Notes under the pieces: model-generated
What the model saw: the letters and a program-made list of their open reading frames with translations, nothing else
Database searches by the model: none
Told to the model about the DNA's origin: nothing
Translations under genes and position numbers: made by a program
Shown: in pieces, positions 5,901 through 12,692 of the stretch
Numbering within the stretch: the first letter of the stretch is position 1
Layout: every line of letters begins with the position of its first letter
From: Lentisphaerota bacterium
GTDB taxonomy: Bacteria > Verrucomicrobiota > Kiritimatiellia > JAAZAB01
Direction of reading: 5' to 3'
Length of the DNA: 18,294 bases
NCBI GenBank assembly: GCA_016199105.1
Contig: JACQHI010000463.1
Span: 1 to 18,294 of the forward strand

Positions 5901-7187
5901 TTACGCCGGTTTGCCGGGAAAGAAACGCACACTGTAAAGGCCGAGTGCCAGAAGAACGGCCGTGCCGGTCAGAAAGAAAAAGTGGTACTGCCCGAATTCG
6001 AACGGGCCGACGGATGCCGACAGGTCGCGGAAAAACCGCAGGACGGGCACGGAGAGCAGGGCAAAAAGCATGTTGGCGCCGGCGTTGGCCAGGTTGAACA
6101 CCATGAAATAGGCCTGGCGTCCGCCGGCGGCGGGCAGAACGGAAAATCGGGCGGACGTTATGGCGATGCCCCAGGCGCCTTCCACGAGCCCACAAATCGC
6201 ATAGCCGGCAAAGAGCGGCCAGAGATTGTCCGGCCGGCTGAAGATGAAGCCCGCGAAAAAAAGGGCGTAGAGGATCGTGGCGCCGACGATGATTTTTCGG
6301 CTGCCATGCCGGTCAATATAGCGGCCGGAATACCGGACGGTAAAGATCTTGATAATGCCATAGGCGGTCAGGGTCAGGGCGATAAGCAGCGGGTTCATCC
6401 GGAGGATGCTCAGGGTGATGACCTGGTAATAGGGGGCGAGAAAATAGAACGGAAAATTGAACAGCAGCACGCCAAGGGTCAATCGCACGAACGGACGGTT
6501 TTTCAAAATGGCCAGGAGGTCGTTTCGTGTGGTCTTGCTGACGGCCGAAATCACGGGCAACGTCACCCGGCGGAGCGGGATGGCGGCGAAAATGCCGACG
6601 GCCGCTCCGGCGCTCAGGATGGCGGCCAGGCCCATGACATTGGTGATTTTGAAACACTGGGCCGCGAGACCGACGCTCAGCATGGCGGCCATGCCCGAGG
6701 CGCTCACCACCTGAATCTGGCGTCCCAAAAAGCGGCCGCGGAGCGGCTCCGGGATGGTGGAGGCCTGCCATTCGCTGACCATGGGCGCCGTCAACTGGGG
6801 CGCCGCCATGGTGAAGAAAATGACGGAGAGCAGGACGGGAATGCGCAGCGGCGTCGGCAGGAAAGGGATCGTGAACAGGGCCAGGGCAAAGATCGCCGGC
6901 TCCACGAACAGCAGGATCAATACAAATTTTTTCTTGTCGCGGATTCGGTAATTCAAGGCCACGCTCAGCACCTGGAAGAGCACGGTGGCGCTGGCGGCGG
7001 AGGCCAGAAAACCCATCGCCTCCCTGGGGAGGCCGAGCGCGAGGACGAAGGCCACAAAGATGAATCCGCCCGGGGCGCACACCACATCGTAAATATTACG
7101 GGCGGCGCCGTTGAGGACGTAGGACGACAGGGAGGTTCGTGTCTGGTGCTTGCTGAGCCCGGTGTCTGGCGGCTGGTCTGCGTTCAT
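5901..7187 (-). CDS. MFS transporter, substrate unknown
   Basis: A 428-residue, strongly hydrophobic inner-membrane protein with about twelve predicted membrane spans and a longer cytoplasmic loop near residues 205-235 between the two halves. The segment YSGRYIDRHGSRK (286-298) fits the MFS signature loop (DRxGxRK type) of the second half; the equivalent loop of the first half is degenerate (NYRIRDKKK, 79-87). The start at 7187 (MNADQPPDTG) is preferred over the longer frame to 7274 because a good promoter lies 25-53 bases upstream of it and the extra residues would span that promoter. The gene diverges from the 773-residue secreted protein, and the two share a 134-base control region. The substrate cannot be inferred from the sequence. 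Confidence 0.85.
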   Translation of the reverse strand: MNADQPPDTGLSKHQTRTSLSSYVLNGAARNIYDVVCAPGGFIFVAFVLALGLPREAMGFLASAASATVLFQVLSVALNYRIRDKKKFVLILLFVEPAIFALALFTIPFLPTPLRIPVLLSVIFFTMAAPQLTAPMVSEWQASTIPEPLRGRFLGRQIQVVSASGMAAMLSVGLAAQCFKITNVMGLAAILSAGAAVGIFAAIPLRRVTLPVISAVSKTTRNDLLAILKNRPFVRLTLGVLLFNFPFYFLAPYYQVITLSILRMNPLLIALTLTAYGIIKIFTVRYSGRYIDRHGSRKIIVGATILYALFFAGFIFSRPDNLWPLFAGYAICGLVEGAWGIAITSARFSVLPAAGGRQAYFMVFNLANAGANMLFALLSVPVLRFFRDLSASVGPFEFGQYHFFFLTGTAVLLALGLYSVRFFPGKPA

Positions 7188-7211
7188 CGAAATTCCGTCC
7201 GAAAAGCCGCC

Positions 7212-7240
7212 ACCATAGGAGAAGGGGCGGGGGTTGTCAA
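7212..7240 (-). promoter_or_regulatory. Sigma-70-type promoter for the MFS gene
   Basis: On the minus strand a perfect TTGACA is 17 bases from TATGGT. Transcription would begin near 7205, leaving a leader of about 18 bases before ATG 7187. Confidence 0.6.
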
Positions 7241-7275
7241 TGAGGGGGCGAATGGTGGGGCGAATGGTTGTCAAT
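7232..7275. promoter_or_regulatory. Nested direct repeats in the divergent promoter region (possible operator)
   Basis: GGGGCGAATGGT occurs twice in perfect tandem (7245-7256, 7257-7268), framed by two copies of GGTTGTCAAT (7232-7241, 7266-7275). The left framing copy contains the MFS -35 box, so a protein bound here could affect both divergent genes. No family of regulator can be named. Confidence 0.45.
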
Positions 7276-7284
7276 ATTTACGAT

Positions 7285-7313
7285 TTGAACCTGACCAAAC
7301 GATGTCGTATGCT
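7285..7313 (+). promoter_or_regulatory. Promoter candidate for the 773-residue secreted protein
   Basis: TTGAAC and TATGCT with 17-base spacing. The -10 ends nine bases before ATG 7322 and no Shine-Dalgarno is present, so the mRNA would be leaderless or nearly so. Confidence 0.45.
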
Positions 7314-7321
7314 GCTTTCCC

Positions 7322-9643
7322 ATGAAAACGACAATACATATTTGCTCGGCGCTATCATTAGTCGCGTTCGCAGCATTGTTCTGCTGCCCGTCCGCAAATG
7401 CTCATACCTTCCAGTGGGTAAAACAAATGGGGGGGCCCAACGGCGAATTTCCCCGTTCCATAGGATTGGATGCCCTTGGAAATGTTTATACGCTGGGATT
7501 TTTTTTGGGTACCGTTGACTTCGATCCGGGCTCGGGCACAACCAATTTAACCAGCGCAGGAGGCACCGATATTTTTATAAGCAAGTTGGATGTATCGGGC
7601 AATTTCGTCTGGGCGAAAGCCATAGGAGGGACAAGCGATGAAACCGCTTATTCCGTTGAGGTGGATGCTGCCGGAAACATCTATGCCACGGGCTCTTTTA
7701 AAGCGACTGTTGATTTTGACCCGGGTCCCGGAATTTATAATTTAAGCAGCGCGGGACAAGATGTTTTCGTCAGCAAACTGGATGCCTCGGGCAATCTCGT
7801 GTGGGCAAAAAGCATGCAGGGAACAAGTAATGCGGCGGGTGAGGGCGTCTCCATTGCCTTGGATGCCTCGGGCAATATCCATACGACGGGTTATTTTAAA
7901 GATACTGTTGACTTCGATCCAGGCTCGGGCGCAACCAATTTAACCGCTGGAAGCGCCGGCGATGTTTTCGTCAGCAAGTTGGACGCCTCGGGTAATTTCG
8001 TTTGGGCAAAAAAAATGGGAGGAACCGCCGCCGACAAGGGGACTTCCATTAAAACGGACGCCTCTGGAAATGTTTGTATTGCCGGAATTTTTCAAACGGT
8101 TGGCGACTTCGATCCGGGGGCGGGCGTTTCCAATTTAACCAGCGCAGGACAATTCGATATTTTCATCAGCAAACTGGATGCCTCGGGCAATCTCGTGTGG
8201 GCAAAAAGTTTTGGAGGAACCAATAGCGATTATGGCAATGCCCTGTCAATAGACGCTTCGGGAAATATTTACACAGCAGGACAGTATTTCTCAATAGTTG
8301 ATTTTGACCCGAGTTCCGGGACTTACACGATGACCAGCGCGGGCACATGGGACATTTATATCAACAAATTAGACGCTTCGGGAAATTTTGTCTGGGCAAA
8401 AAGCATGGGCGGCTCGCTGGGCGATGAGGGCTTTGGCTTGTTTGCCGATGCGGCAGGATACATTTATGCCGCGGGAAAATACAGGGATACCGCTGATTTC
8501 GATCCTGGGGCGGGCCTATACAATTTAACCAGTATGGGGGATTATGATATTTACATCGGCAAATATGACCCTTGGGGTAATTTGGTATGGGCCGAAAGCA
8601 TGGGAGACTCCACTGTGGATTATGCTTATTCCATTATTGCGGATACTTCAGGAAATATTTATACGGTTGGAACTTTCGATGGTACGATTGATTTTGTCCC
8701 GGGTTCAGGCGTGTCCACTTTAACCAGCGGTGGGCAGGGGGATGTTTTTGTGCATAAAATGAGCCAGAGCATCACCAACGAGCATCCCGGCAACGACTAT
8801 GACGGGGATGGGGTCAGCGATCTGGCGATCATGGACGGGATCAACGGGAAATGGTACATCGAGTCCGTCTCGGGCTCGATCATCGCGTTTGGAACGTCCT
8901 GGGGCTGGTCCGGCGCCCTGCCGGTGCCGGGCGACTACAACGGCGACGGCGTCAACGATCTGGCGGTGTTCGACAACAACACGGGCTTGTGGTTCGTGCT
9001 CTCGGCAGACGGGCAGACGTTGATCGCCTGGGCCGTGGGCTGGGGCTGGCCGGGGGCGGTGCCGGTGCCTGGGGATTATGACGGAGACGGCACGTCCGAC
9101 TTTGCCTTATTCGACAGCAACACGGGGAGTTGGTTTGTGCTCTCGGCGGATCAGGCCACGATTCTGGTCTGGGCTGTGGGCTGGGGCTGGCCCGGCGCTG
9201 CGCCGGTGCCCGGGGATTATAACGGAGACGGTGAGTCCGACTTTGCCGTATTGGACACGCCCTCGGGCAACTGGTTCGTGCTGGCCTCGGACCGGGCCAC
9301 GATTCTGGCGTGGGCCCGGAGTTGGGGCTGGAACGGCGCGATTTCCGTGCCCGGCGATTATAACGGAGGCGGCAAGTCCGATTTTGCCGTGTTCGACAGT
9401 CCGTCGGGCAACTGGTTCATTTTGGCTTCGGATCAGGCCACGATTCTGGCCTGGGCTGTGGCATGGGGCTGGCCGGGGGCGGTGCCGGTGCCGGGCGATT
9501 ATGACGGCGATGGTGTCAGCGACCTGGCTGTGTTCGATTCGAACACGGGCTTCTGGTACGTGCGCACGCTCAGCGGCACTCAACTGGCCTGGGCGGTGCC
9601 CTGGGGCTGGCCCGGCGCGGTTCCGTCCGGCGGACGAGACTGA
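7322..9643 (+). CDS. Secreted two-module repeat protein (seven SBBP-type plus six DYDGDG repeats)
   Basis: A 773-residue exported protein. Residues 1-27 form a signal peptide ending SANA. From about 29 to 480 there are seven repeats of about 65 residues with the consensus SKLDASGNFVWAKSMGGT and later DFDPG; these resemble SBBP repeats and suggest a seven-bladed beta-propeller. From about 494 to the end are six repeats of about 45 residues beginning DYDGDGxxDLAVFD and containing WGWPGAxPVPG, similar to FG-GAP/VCBS calcium-binding repeats. Unit five has DYNGGG (from D679), losing one aspartate of the loop. Base composition changes abruptly at the junction near 8770: line 8641-8700 has 23 G/C of 60, line 9001-9060 has 46 of 60. 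There is no anchoring motif at the C-terminus. Probably cell-surface or secreted; binding partner unknown. Confidence 0.88.
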   Translation: MKTTIHICSALSLVAFAALFCCPSANAHTFQWVKQMGGPNGEFPRSIGLDALGNVYTLGFFLGTVDFDPGSGTTNLTSAGGTDIFISKLDVSGNFVWAKAIGGTSDETAYSVEVDAAGNIYATGSFKATVDFDPGPGIYNLSSAGQDVFVSKLDASGNLVWAKSMQGTSNAAGEGVSIALDASGNIHTTGYFKDTVDFDPGSGATNLTAGSAGDVFVSKLDASGNFVWAKKMGGTAADKGTSIKTDASGNVCIAGIFQTVGDFDPGAGVSNLTSAGQFDIFISKLDASGNLVWAKSFGGTNSDYGNALSIDASGNIYTAGQYFSIVDFDPSSGTYTMTSAGTWDIYINKLDASGNFVWAKSMGGSLGDEGFGLFADAAGYIYAAGKYRDTADFDPGAGLYNLTSMGDYDIYIGKYDPWGNLVWAESMGDSTVDYAYSIIADTSGNIYTVGTFDGTIDFVPGSGVSTLTSGGQGDVFVHKMSQSITNEHPGNDYDGDGVSDLAIMDGINGKWYIESVSGSIIAFGTSWGWSGALPVPGDYNGDGVNDLAVFDNNTGLWFVLSADGQTLIAWAVGWGWPGAVPVPGDYDGDGTSDFALFDSNTGSWFVLSADQATILVWAVGWGWPGAAPVPGDYNGDGESDFAVLDTPSGNWFVLASDRATILAWARSWGWNGAISVPGDYNGGGKSDFAVFDSPSGNWFILASDQATILAWAVAWGWPGAVPVPGDYDGDGVSDLAVFDSNTGFWYVRTLSGTQLAWAVPWGWPGAVPSGGRD

Positions 9644-9652
9644 GATGCGTTG

Positions 9653-9690
9653 AATAGCGAGGGGAGCGGCGATCCGATCCCCTCGCTATT
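9653..9690 (+). terminator. Strong hairpin terminator after the 773-residue gene
   Basis: AATAGCGAGGGGA pairs perfectly over 13 bases with TCCCCTCGCTATT around a 12-base loop, ten bases after the stop, and is followed by TTTGCTT. The A-rich 5' side also permits termination in the opposite direction. Confidence 0.75.
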
Positions 9691-9818
9691 TGCTTGCCAA
9701 GGGCGCACTCTCTCCCGCAACGTTGTGCGCAGCACGGCGCAGGTATCCATCGGTTCTCGGTATGCTCGCCACGCGCATCGCATGGTCGCGACGCTGTCTG
9801 AATCTTATAGGGCGCGAG

Positions 9819-9857
9819 CCATTCGACAGGCTCGTGGCCCTGAGCGGAGTCGAAGGG
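9819..9857. repeat. TTCGACAGGCTC-type palindromic repeat
   Basis: TTCGAC (9822-9827) pairs with GTCGAA (9849-9854), and GCTC with GAGC inside, around TGGCCC. I recognise this type of repeat (CATTCGACAGGCTC to GAGCGGAGTCGAA) as one seen in intergenic regions of many unrelated environmental bacteria. Confidence 0.65.
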
Positions 9858-9908
9858 CTTGCTTGTCGCCGTTGCGCATTTCCTCGCTTCCCCAATGATT
9901 TGGCGCTG

Positions 9909-10160
9909 GGTGCTCAGTGTTCGGTGTTCTGTTGAGGGAGTCAACCGCAGTCGAGGGGAGGCGGGAGAGACCCTCCATCATCTCTTCATGGCCACAGTGA
10001 AGGGCTACATCAAAAACGACGTGTACGCGACATATCGCGAGCGCTATCCGAGCAGGAACGCCGTTGGACCGTCGCTGAGGCGCCCGCCGAGTACGGTGCG
10101 CCGCAAGAATTCCTGCCTCCCGGCTGGCCCTCGCACACTGAACACCGAACACTGGACACC
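9909..10160. mobile_element. MITE-like element with imperfect terminal inverted repeats
   Basis: The ends are inverted copies of GGTG followed by two variable bases and the perfect 15-mer CAGTGTTCGGTGTTC (9915-9929; reverse complement at 10140-10154). The roughly 210-base interior has a few short open frames and no recognisable transposase. No clear target-site duplication is seen. It could be a non-autonomous element or a pair of copies of an intergenic repeat flanking a remnant. Confidence 0.5.
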
Positions 10161-10184
10161 TCCCCTGAGTAGTTACCATTTTTC

Positions 10185-10213
10185 TTGTACAAACCGTGTC
10201 GGCTTCCTATGGT
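10185..10213 (+). promoter_or_regulatory. Promoter candidate for phosphofructokinase
   Basis: TTGTAC and TATGGT with 17-base spacing; the -10 is identical to that of the MFS promoter. The predicted start near 10220 leaves a leader of about 20 bases containing AAGGAAGG, a good ribosome-binding site. Confidence 0.55.
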
Positions 10214-10240
10214 TTTCGTTTTAAGGAAGGATCCATCGCC

Positions 10241-11530
10241 ATGCCCAAAAACGTCATTGTGGCCCAGTCCGGCGGCCCGTCGCCGGTCATCAACAATTCC
10301 CTGCGCGGCGTCATCGAACGCTGCCAGGCGTATCCCTCCGATTTCGGGCGGATTTACGCCGGCTGGCACGGCATCGAAGGCGTGCTGAAGGAGGACTTGC
10401 TGGATCTTTCCGCGCAGGCGGAACAGGAAATCCGCCTGCTCGCGACCACGCCGGCCGCCGGCTCCATCGGGACCTGCCGTTACAAGATGAAGGAAAAGCA
10501 GGCACGCGATTTCGCGCGGGTCGTGGACGTGCTCAAAGCCCATGACATCGGCTGGTTCTTCTACATCGGCGGGAACGATTCCATGGACACCGCCCACAAG
10601 ATCAGCCGCCTGGCGAAGGACAAGGGGCTGGACCTTGTGGCCACCGGCGTTCCGAAAACGATCGACAACGACGTGGGCGACTCGGCATTCAAGCTGATCG
10701 ACCATACGCCGGGCTATGGCTCCGTGGCCCGCTACTGGGCTTGCCTGGTGCAGAACGCCAACGAGGAGAACGCGGGGTCGTGCCCGGCGGATCCAGTGCT
10801 GGTGCTGCAGGTGATGGGCCGGAAAATCGGGTATATTCCCGCCGCCGCGCGCCTGGCGGACCCGCGCCGCGAACTGCCGCTCCAGATTTACATGCCGGAA
10901 TCCGGGCTGACGATGGAGCAGTTGCTGGATAACGTGAACGACCAACTCAAGCGGAGCGGGCGTTGCATTGTGGTGGTGAGCGAGGGGTTCGACGTGGGCC
11001 GCGTGGGGGAGCGCCATGATTCCTTCGGGCACGTGGAATTTGGCGCCAGCGAGAGCACGGCCCAGCAGGTGGTAGTGAATGTCCTGAATGCCCGGGGACT
11101 GGCCGCCCGCGGGGCGGCCCGGGGGCAGGTGTCCGGCACCGATCAGCGCTCCATGATGCTCTACGCTTCCACGGTTGATCTGGATGAAGCGTATGAAGTG
11201 GGGGCCCATGCGGTGGAAATCGCCCGACGGAACGGCAACGGCTGGATGTCCACCCTCCTGCGGAAGCCGGGCAGGCGCTATGGCATCCGCTACGACAAAG
11301 CGCCCCTGGAGCAGGTGGCCAACAGCGAACGGACCTTTCCCCAGGCGTGGCTGGCGCCCAACCGGATGGACGTGACGGACGATTTTCTGACCTACGCGCA
11401 ACCGCTCATCGGGACGAAATGGGTGAAGGTCCCCCTGGAGAACGGGCTTCAACGCTATGCGCGTTTCAAACCCGTCTTCGCTGAGAAGCGCTGCGGCCCC
11501 TATGTGCCGGAGGCCTTCGAGAAGAAGTAA
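10241..11530 (+). CDS. pfp: 6-phosphofructokinase, PPi-dependent type
   Basis: A 429-residue cytoplasmic glycolytic enzyme interconverting fructose 6-phosphate and fructose 1,6-bisphosphate. QSGGPSPVINNS (9-20) is the N-terminal phosphoryl-donor loop. GGNDS (110-114) has Asp113 where ATP-using enzymes have glycine, and PKTIDND (138-144) has Lys139 where ATP enzymes have glycine; both substitutions are the accepted markers of pyrophosphate use. D142 is the catalytic base, and MGRKIGYIPAAARLA binds the sugar phosphate. Start at 10241 is set by AAGGAAGG about ten bases upstream; a longer frame from 10196 would cover the promoter. PPi use makes the step reversible and saves ATP. Transcribed alone, with a hairpin after the stop. 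Donor choice is inferred from the residues. Confidence 0.92.
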   Translation: MPKNVIVAQSGGPSPVINNSLRGVIERCQAYPSDFGRIYAGWHGIEGVLKEDLLDLSAQAEQEIRLLATTPAAGSIGTCRYKMKEKQARDFARVVDVLKAHDIGWFFYIGGNDSMDTAHKISRLAKDKGLDLVATGVPKTIDNDVGDSAFKLIDHTPGYGSVARYWACLVQNANEENAGSCPADPVLVLQVMGRKIGYIPAAARLADPRRELPLQIYMPESGLTMEQLLDNVNDQLKRSGRCIVVVSEGFDVGRVGERHDSFGHVEFGASESTAQQVVVNVLNARGLAARGAARGQVSGTDQRSMMLYASTVDLDEAYEVGAHAVEIARRNGNGWMSTLLRKPGRRYGIRYDKAPLEQVANSERTFPQAWLAPNRMDVTDDFLTYAQPLIGTKWVKVPLENGLQRYARFKPVFAEKRCGPYVPEAFEKK

Positions 11531-11536
11531 CCGCTC

Positions 11537-11569
11537 AGGAAGCATCCCGGGGCGGGATGCCTCCTGATA
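11537..11569 (+). terminator. Hairpin after phosphofructokinase
   Basis: TCAGGA and GCATCCC pair with GGGATGC and TCCTGA (one unpaired base on each side) around a short GGGGC loop, seven bases after the stop. A strong stem, but only a weak T-rich tail. Confidence 0.6.
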
Positions 11570-11632
11570 TACTTCCACAGTATCTGCCGGGCTATGACCG
11601 GCAGGATTCCTCCTCCTGTCCTTAAATCCCTA

Positions 11633-11661
11633 TTGCATCGGGGGCCGTTGCGTCCTATAGT
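11633..11661 (+). promoter_or_regulatory. Promoter candidate for tRNA-Leu
   Basis: TATAGT (-10, 5 of 6 consensus bases) lies 17 bases after TTGCAT. The predicted start leaves about 22 bases of leader before the tRNA. Confidence 0.5.
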
Positions 11662-11689
11662 GCGGGTTTCGGTTGTTAGGCGGTTATAG

Positions 11690-11772
11690 GCACGGGTGGC
11701 GGAATGGCAGACGCGTTAGTTTGAGGGGCTAATGGCAGCAATGCTGTGCGGGTTCAAGTCCCGCCCCGTGCA
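11690..11772 (+). tRNA. tRNA-Leu (anticodon GAG)
   Basis: Acceptor GCACGGG pairs with CCCGTGC; anticodon stem TTAGT pairs with GCTAA around loop TTGAGGG (anticodon GAG); a long variable arm CAGC-AAT-GCTG and T-stem GCGGG with CCCGC around TTCAAGT follow. The genomic 3' end reads ACCC, so CCA is not encoded, unlike in tRNA-Val. The lipoprotein gene starts 18 bases downstream. Confidence 0.95.
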
Positions 11773-11790
11773 CCCCATCCGAAAAAGACT

Positions 11791-12564
11791 ATGAGCGCAA
11801 CATCCCATGCGGGTGGTGGAGCGGGTTCGCCGCGGTGGCGGATCGTGACGGCGGGGCTTCTGGGGCTCTGGTTGACGGGGTGCACGTCGTACCGTTTCAC
11901 GACCACCTTGGAGGCGCAGGGGAAGTCGGTTCCGGGCTTGGAGCCGGTCCGGTTTACCATTGTGTCGGTAATCTTTGTCACGAACGCCGTGCCATCCGGG
12001 GCCATCAACACGTTCGGGTCGTTATCCGTCACGGATCGCGAGTTGGGCGAGCGCCTGATGGCCACGGCGATACAATGCTATCCCACGCTCTTCACGAGGG
12101 ACGCCGACGCCGTGCCGTTGAAGGTGATGGTGGAAAAAACGTCCTCCTCGAGTTTGATGGGGGTGGACGGCTGTGTCTCCTGTCTGACGCTGACGATCGT
12201 TCCGTTGCGTGAAACGCGCGTGGACGAGTTCCGTATCCAGGTTGCGTGCGAAGTTGCCGGGCCTTCCGCCGTCGCCAAGGCTATGGAGGACCAACCGGAG
12301 TTCATGAAAGCGGTGGGCGCGCCGGTCCAATTCACACGCAAGGACATGGGCTGGATTTCGTTCTTCCCGTTGGGTTTGATCCCGTTCCCCGGCCATTCGG
12401 ATGTGCGGCGGGTGGTGGGAGTGGGGGACGAGGCCGTCCACCGGGCCAGCGGCCAGCTCACCCTGCAATCCTGCGTGGAAGCCATCGTGCAGAGTCTCCG
12501 GCGCGTGGATAAGACCCAGTGGGAACAGATTCGCCGGCAGACCGCGCCTCCCGACAGCCGATAG
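11791..12564 (+). CDS. Lipoprotein of unknown function
   Basis: A 257-residue protein. An unusually long N-region (residues 1-17) precedes a hydrophobic stretch and a lipobox L28-T29-G30-C31, so the mature form should be lipid-anchored. The mature part (CTSYRFTTTLEAQGKSVPG onward) has no motif I recognise; a CVSC pair and a proline-rich FFPLGLIPFPGHSD segment stand out. The start at 11791 is the first ATG after the tRNA; the frame continues upstream through the tRNA, which is not coding. No ribosome-binding site or separate promoter is visible, suggesting expression from the tRNA-Leu transcript. A hairpin follows the stop. Confidence 0.8.
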   Translation: MSATSHAGGGAGSPRWRIVTAGLLGLWLTGCTSYRFTTTLEAQGKSVPGLEPVRFTIVSVIFVTNAVPSGAINTFGSLSVTDRELGERLMATAIQCYPTLFTRDADAVPLKVMVEKTSSSSLMGVDGCVSCLTLTIVPLRETRVDEFRIQVACEVAGPSAVAKAMEDQPEFMKAVGAPVQFTRKDMGWISFFPLGLIPFPGHSDVRRVVGVGDEAVHRASGQLTLQSCVEAIVQSLRRVDKTQWEQIRRQTAPPDSR

Positions 12565-12566
12565 AC

Positions 12567-12582
12567 GCGGCGCCCTCGCCGC
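12567..12582 (+). terminator. Small GC hairpin after the lipoprotein gene
   Basis: GCGGCG pairs with CGCCGC around CCCT, two bases after the stop. There is no T-run, so the role as a terminator is tentative. Confidence 0.35.
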
Positions 12583-12613
12583 CTCTACTCTACGCAATAG
12601 CCCGATTATCCCG

Positions 12614-12642
12614 TTGACAACCGGGTGTCCTATAGGCAAGAT
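12614..12642 (+). promoter_or_regulatory. Possible promoter for the 1439-residue gene
   Basis: A perfect TTGACA is followed after 17 bases by a weak CAAGAT. The start codon is 50 bases further on. Confidence 0.35.
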
Positions 12643-12692
12643 AAGTCGCATATTCGGTTATTATTCTTTCATGGGCTGCCGAAGAGGGATGT

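Larger units (their letters stand above)
9644..10240. other. 597-base spacer with no convincing gene
   Basis: Contains, in order, a strong terminator, a TTCGACAGGCTC-type palindrome, a 250-base element with imperfect terminal inverted repeats, and the phosphofructokinase promoter and ribosome-binding site. Between 9691 and 9818 I see nothing recognisable. Short open frames here run through the repeats and show no family resemblance. Confidence 0.6.

Noticed and set aside
5895..7325. Plus-strand open frame of 476 residues
   Set aside because: Antisense shadow of the MFS gene, with a hydrophilic Gly/Gln/Glu/Arg-rich composition and no recognisable family.
9859..10224. Short open frame in the spacer before phosphofructokinase
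   Set aside because: It runs through both inverted repeat ends and the promoter, with no family resemblance.
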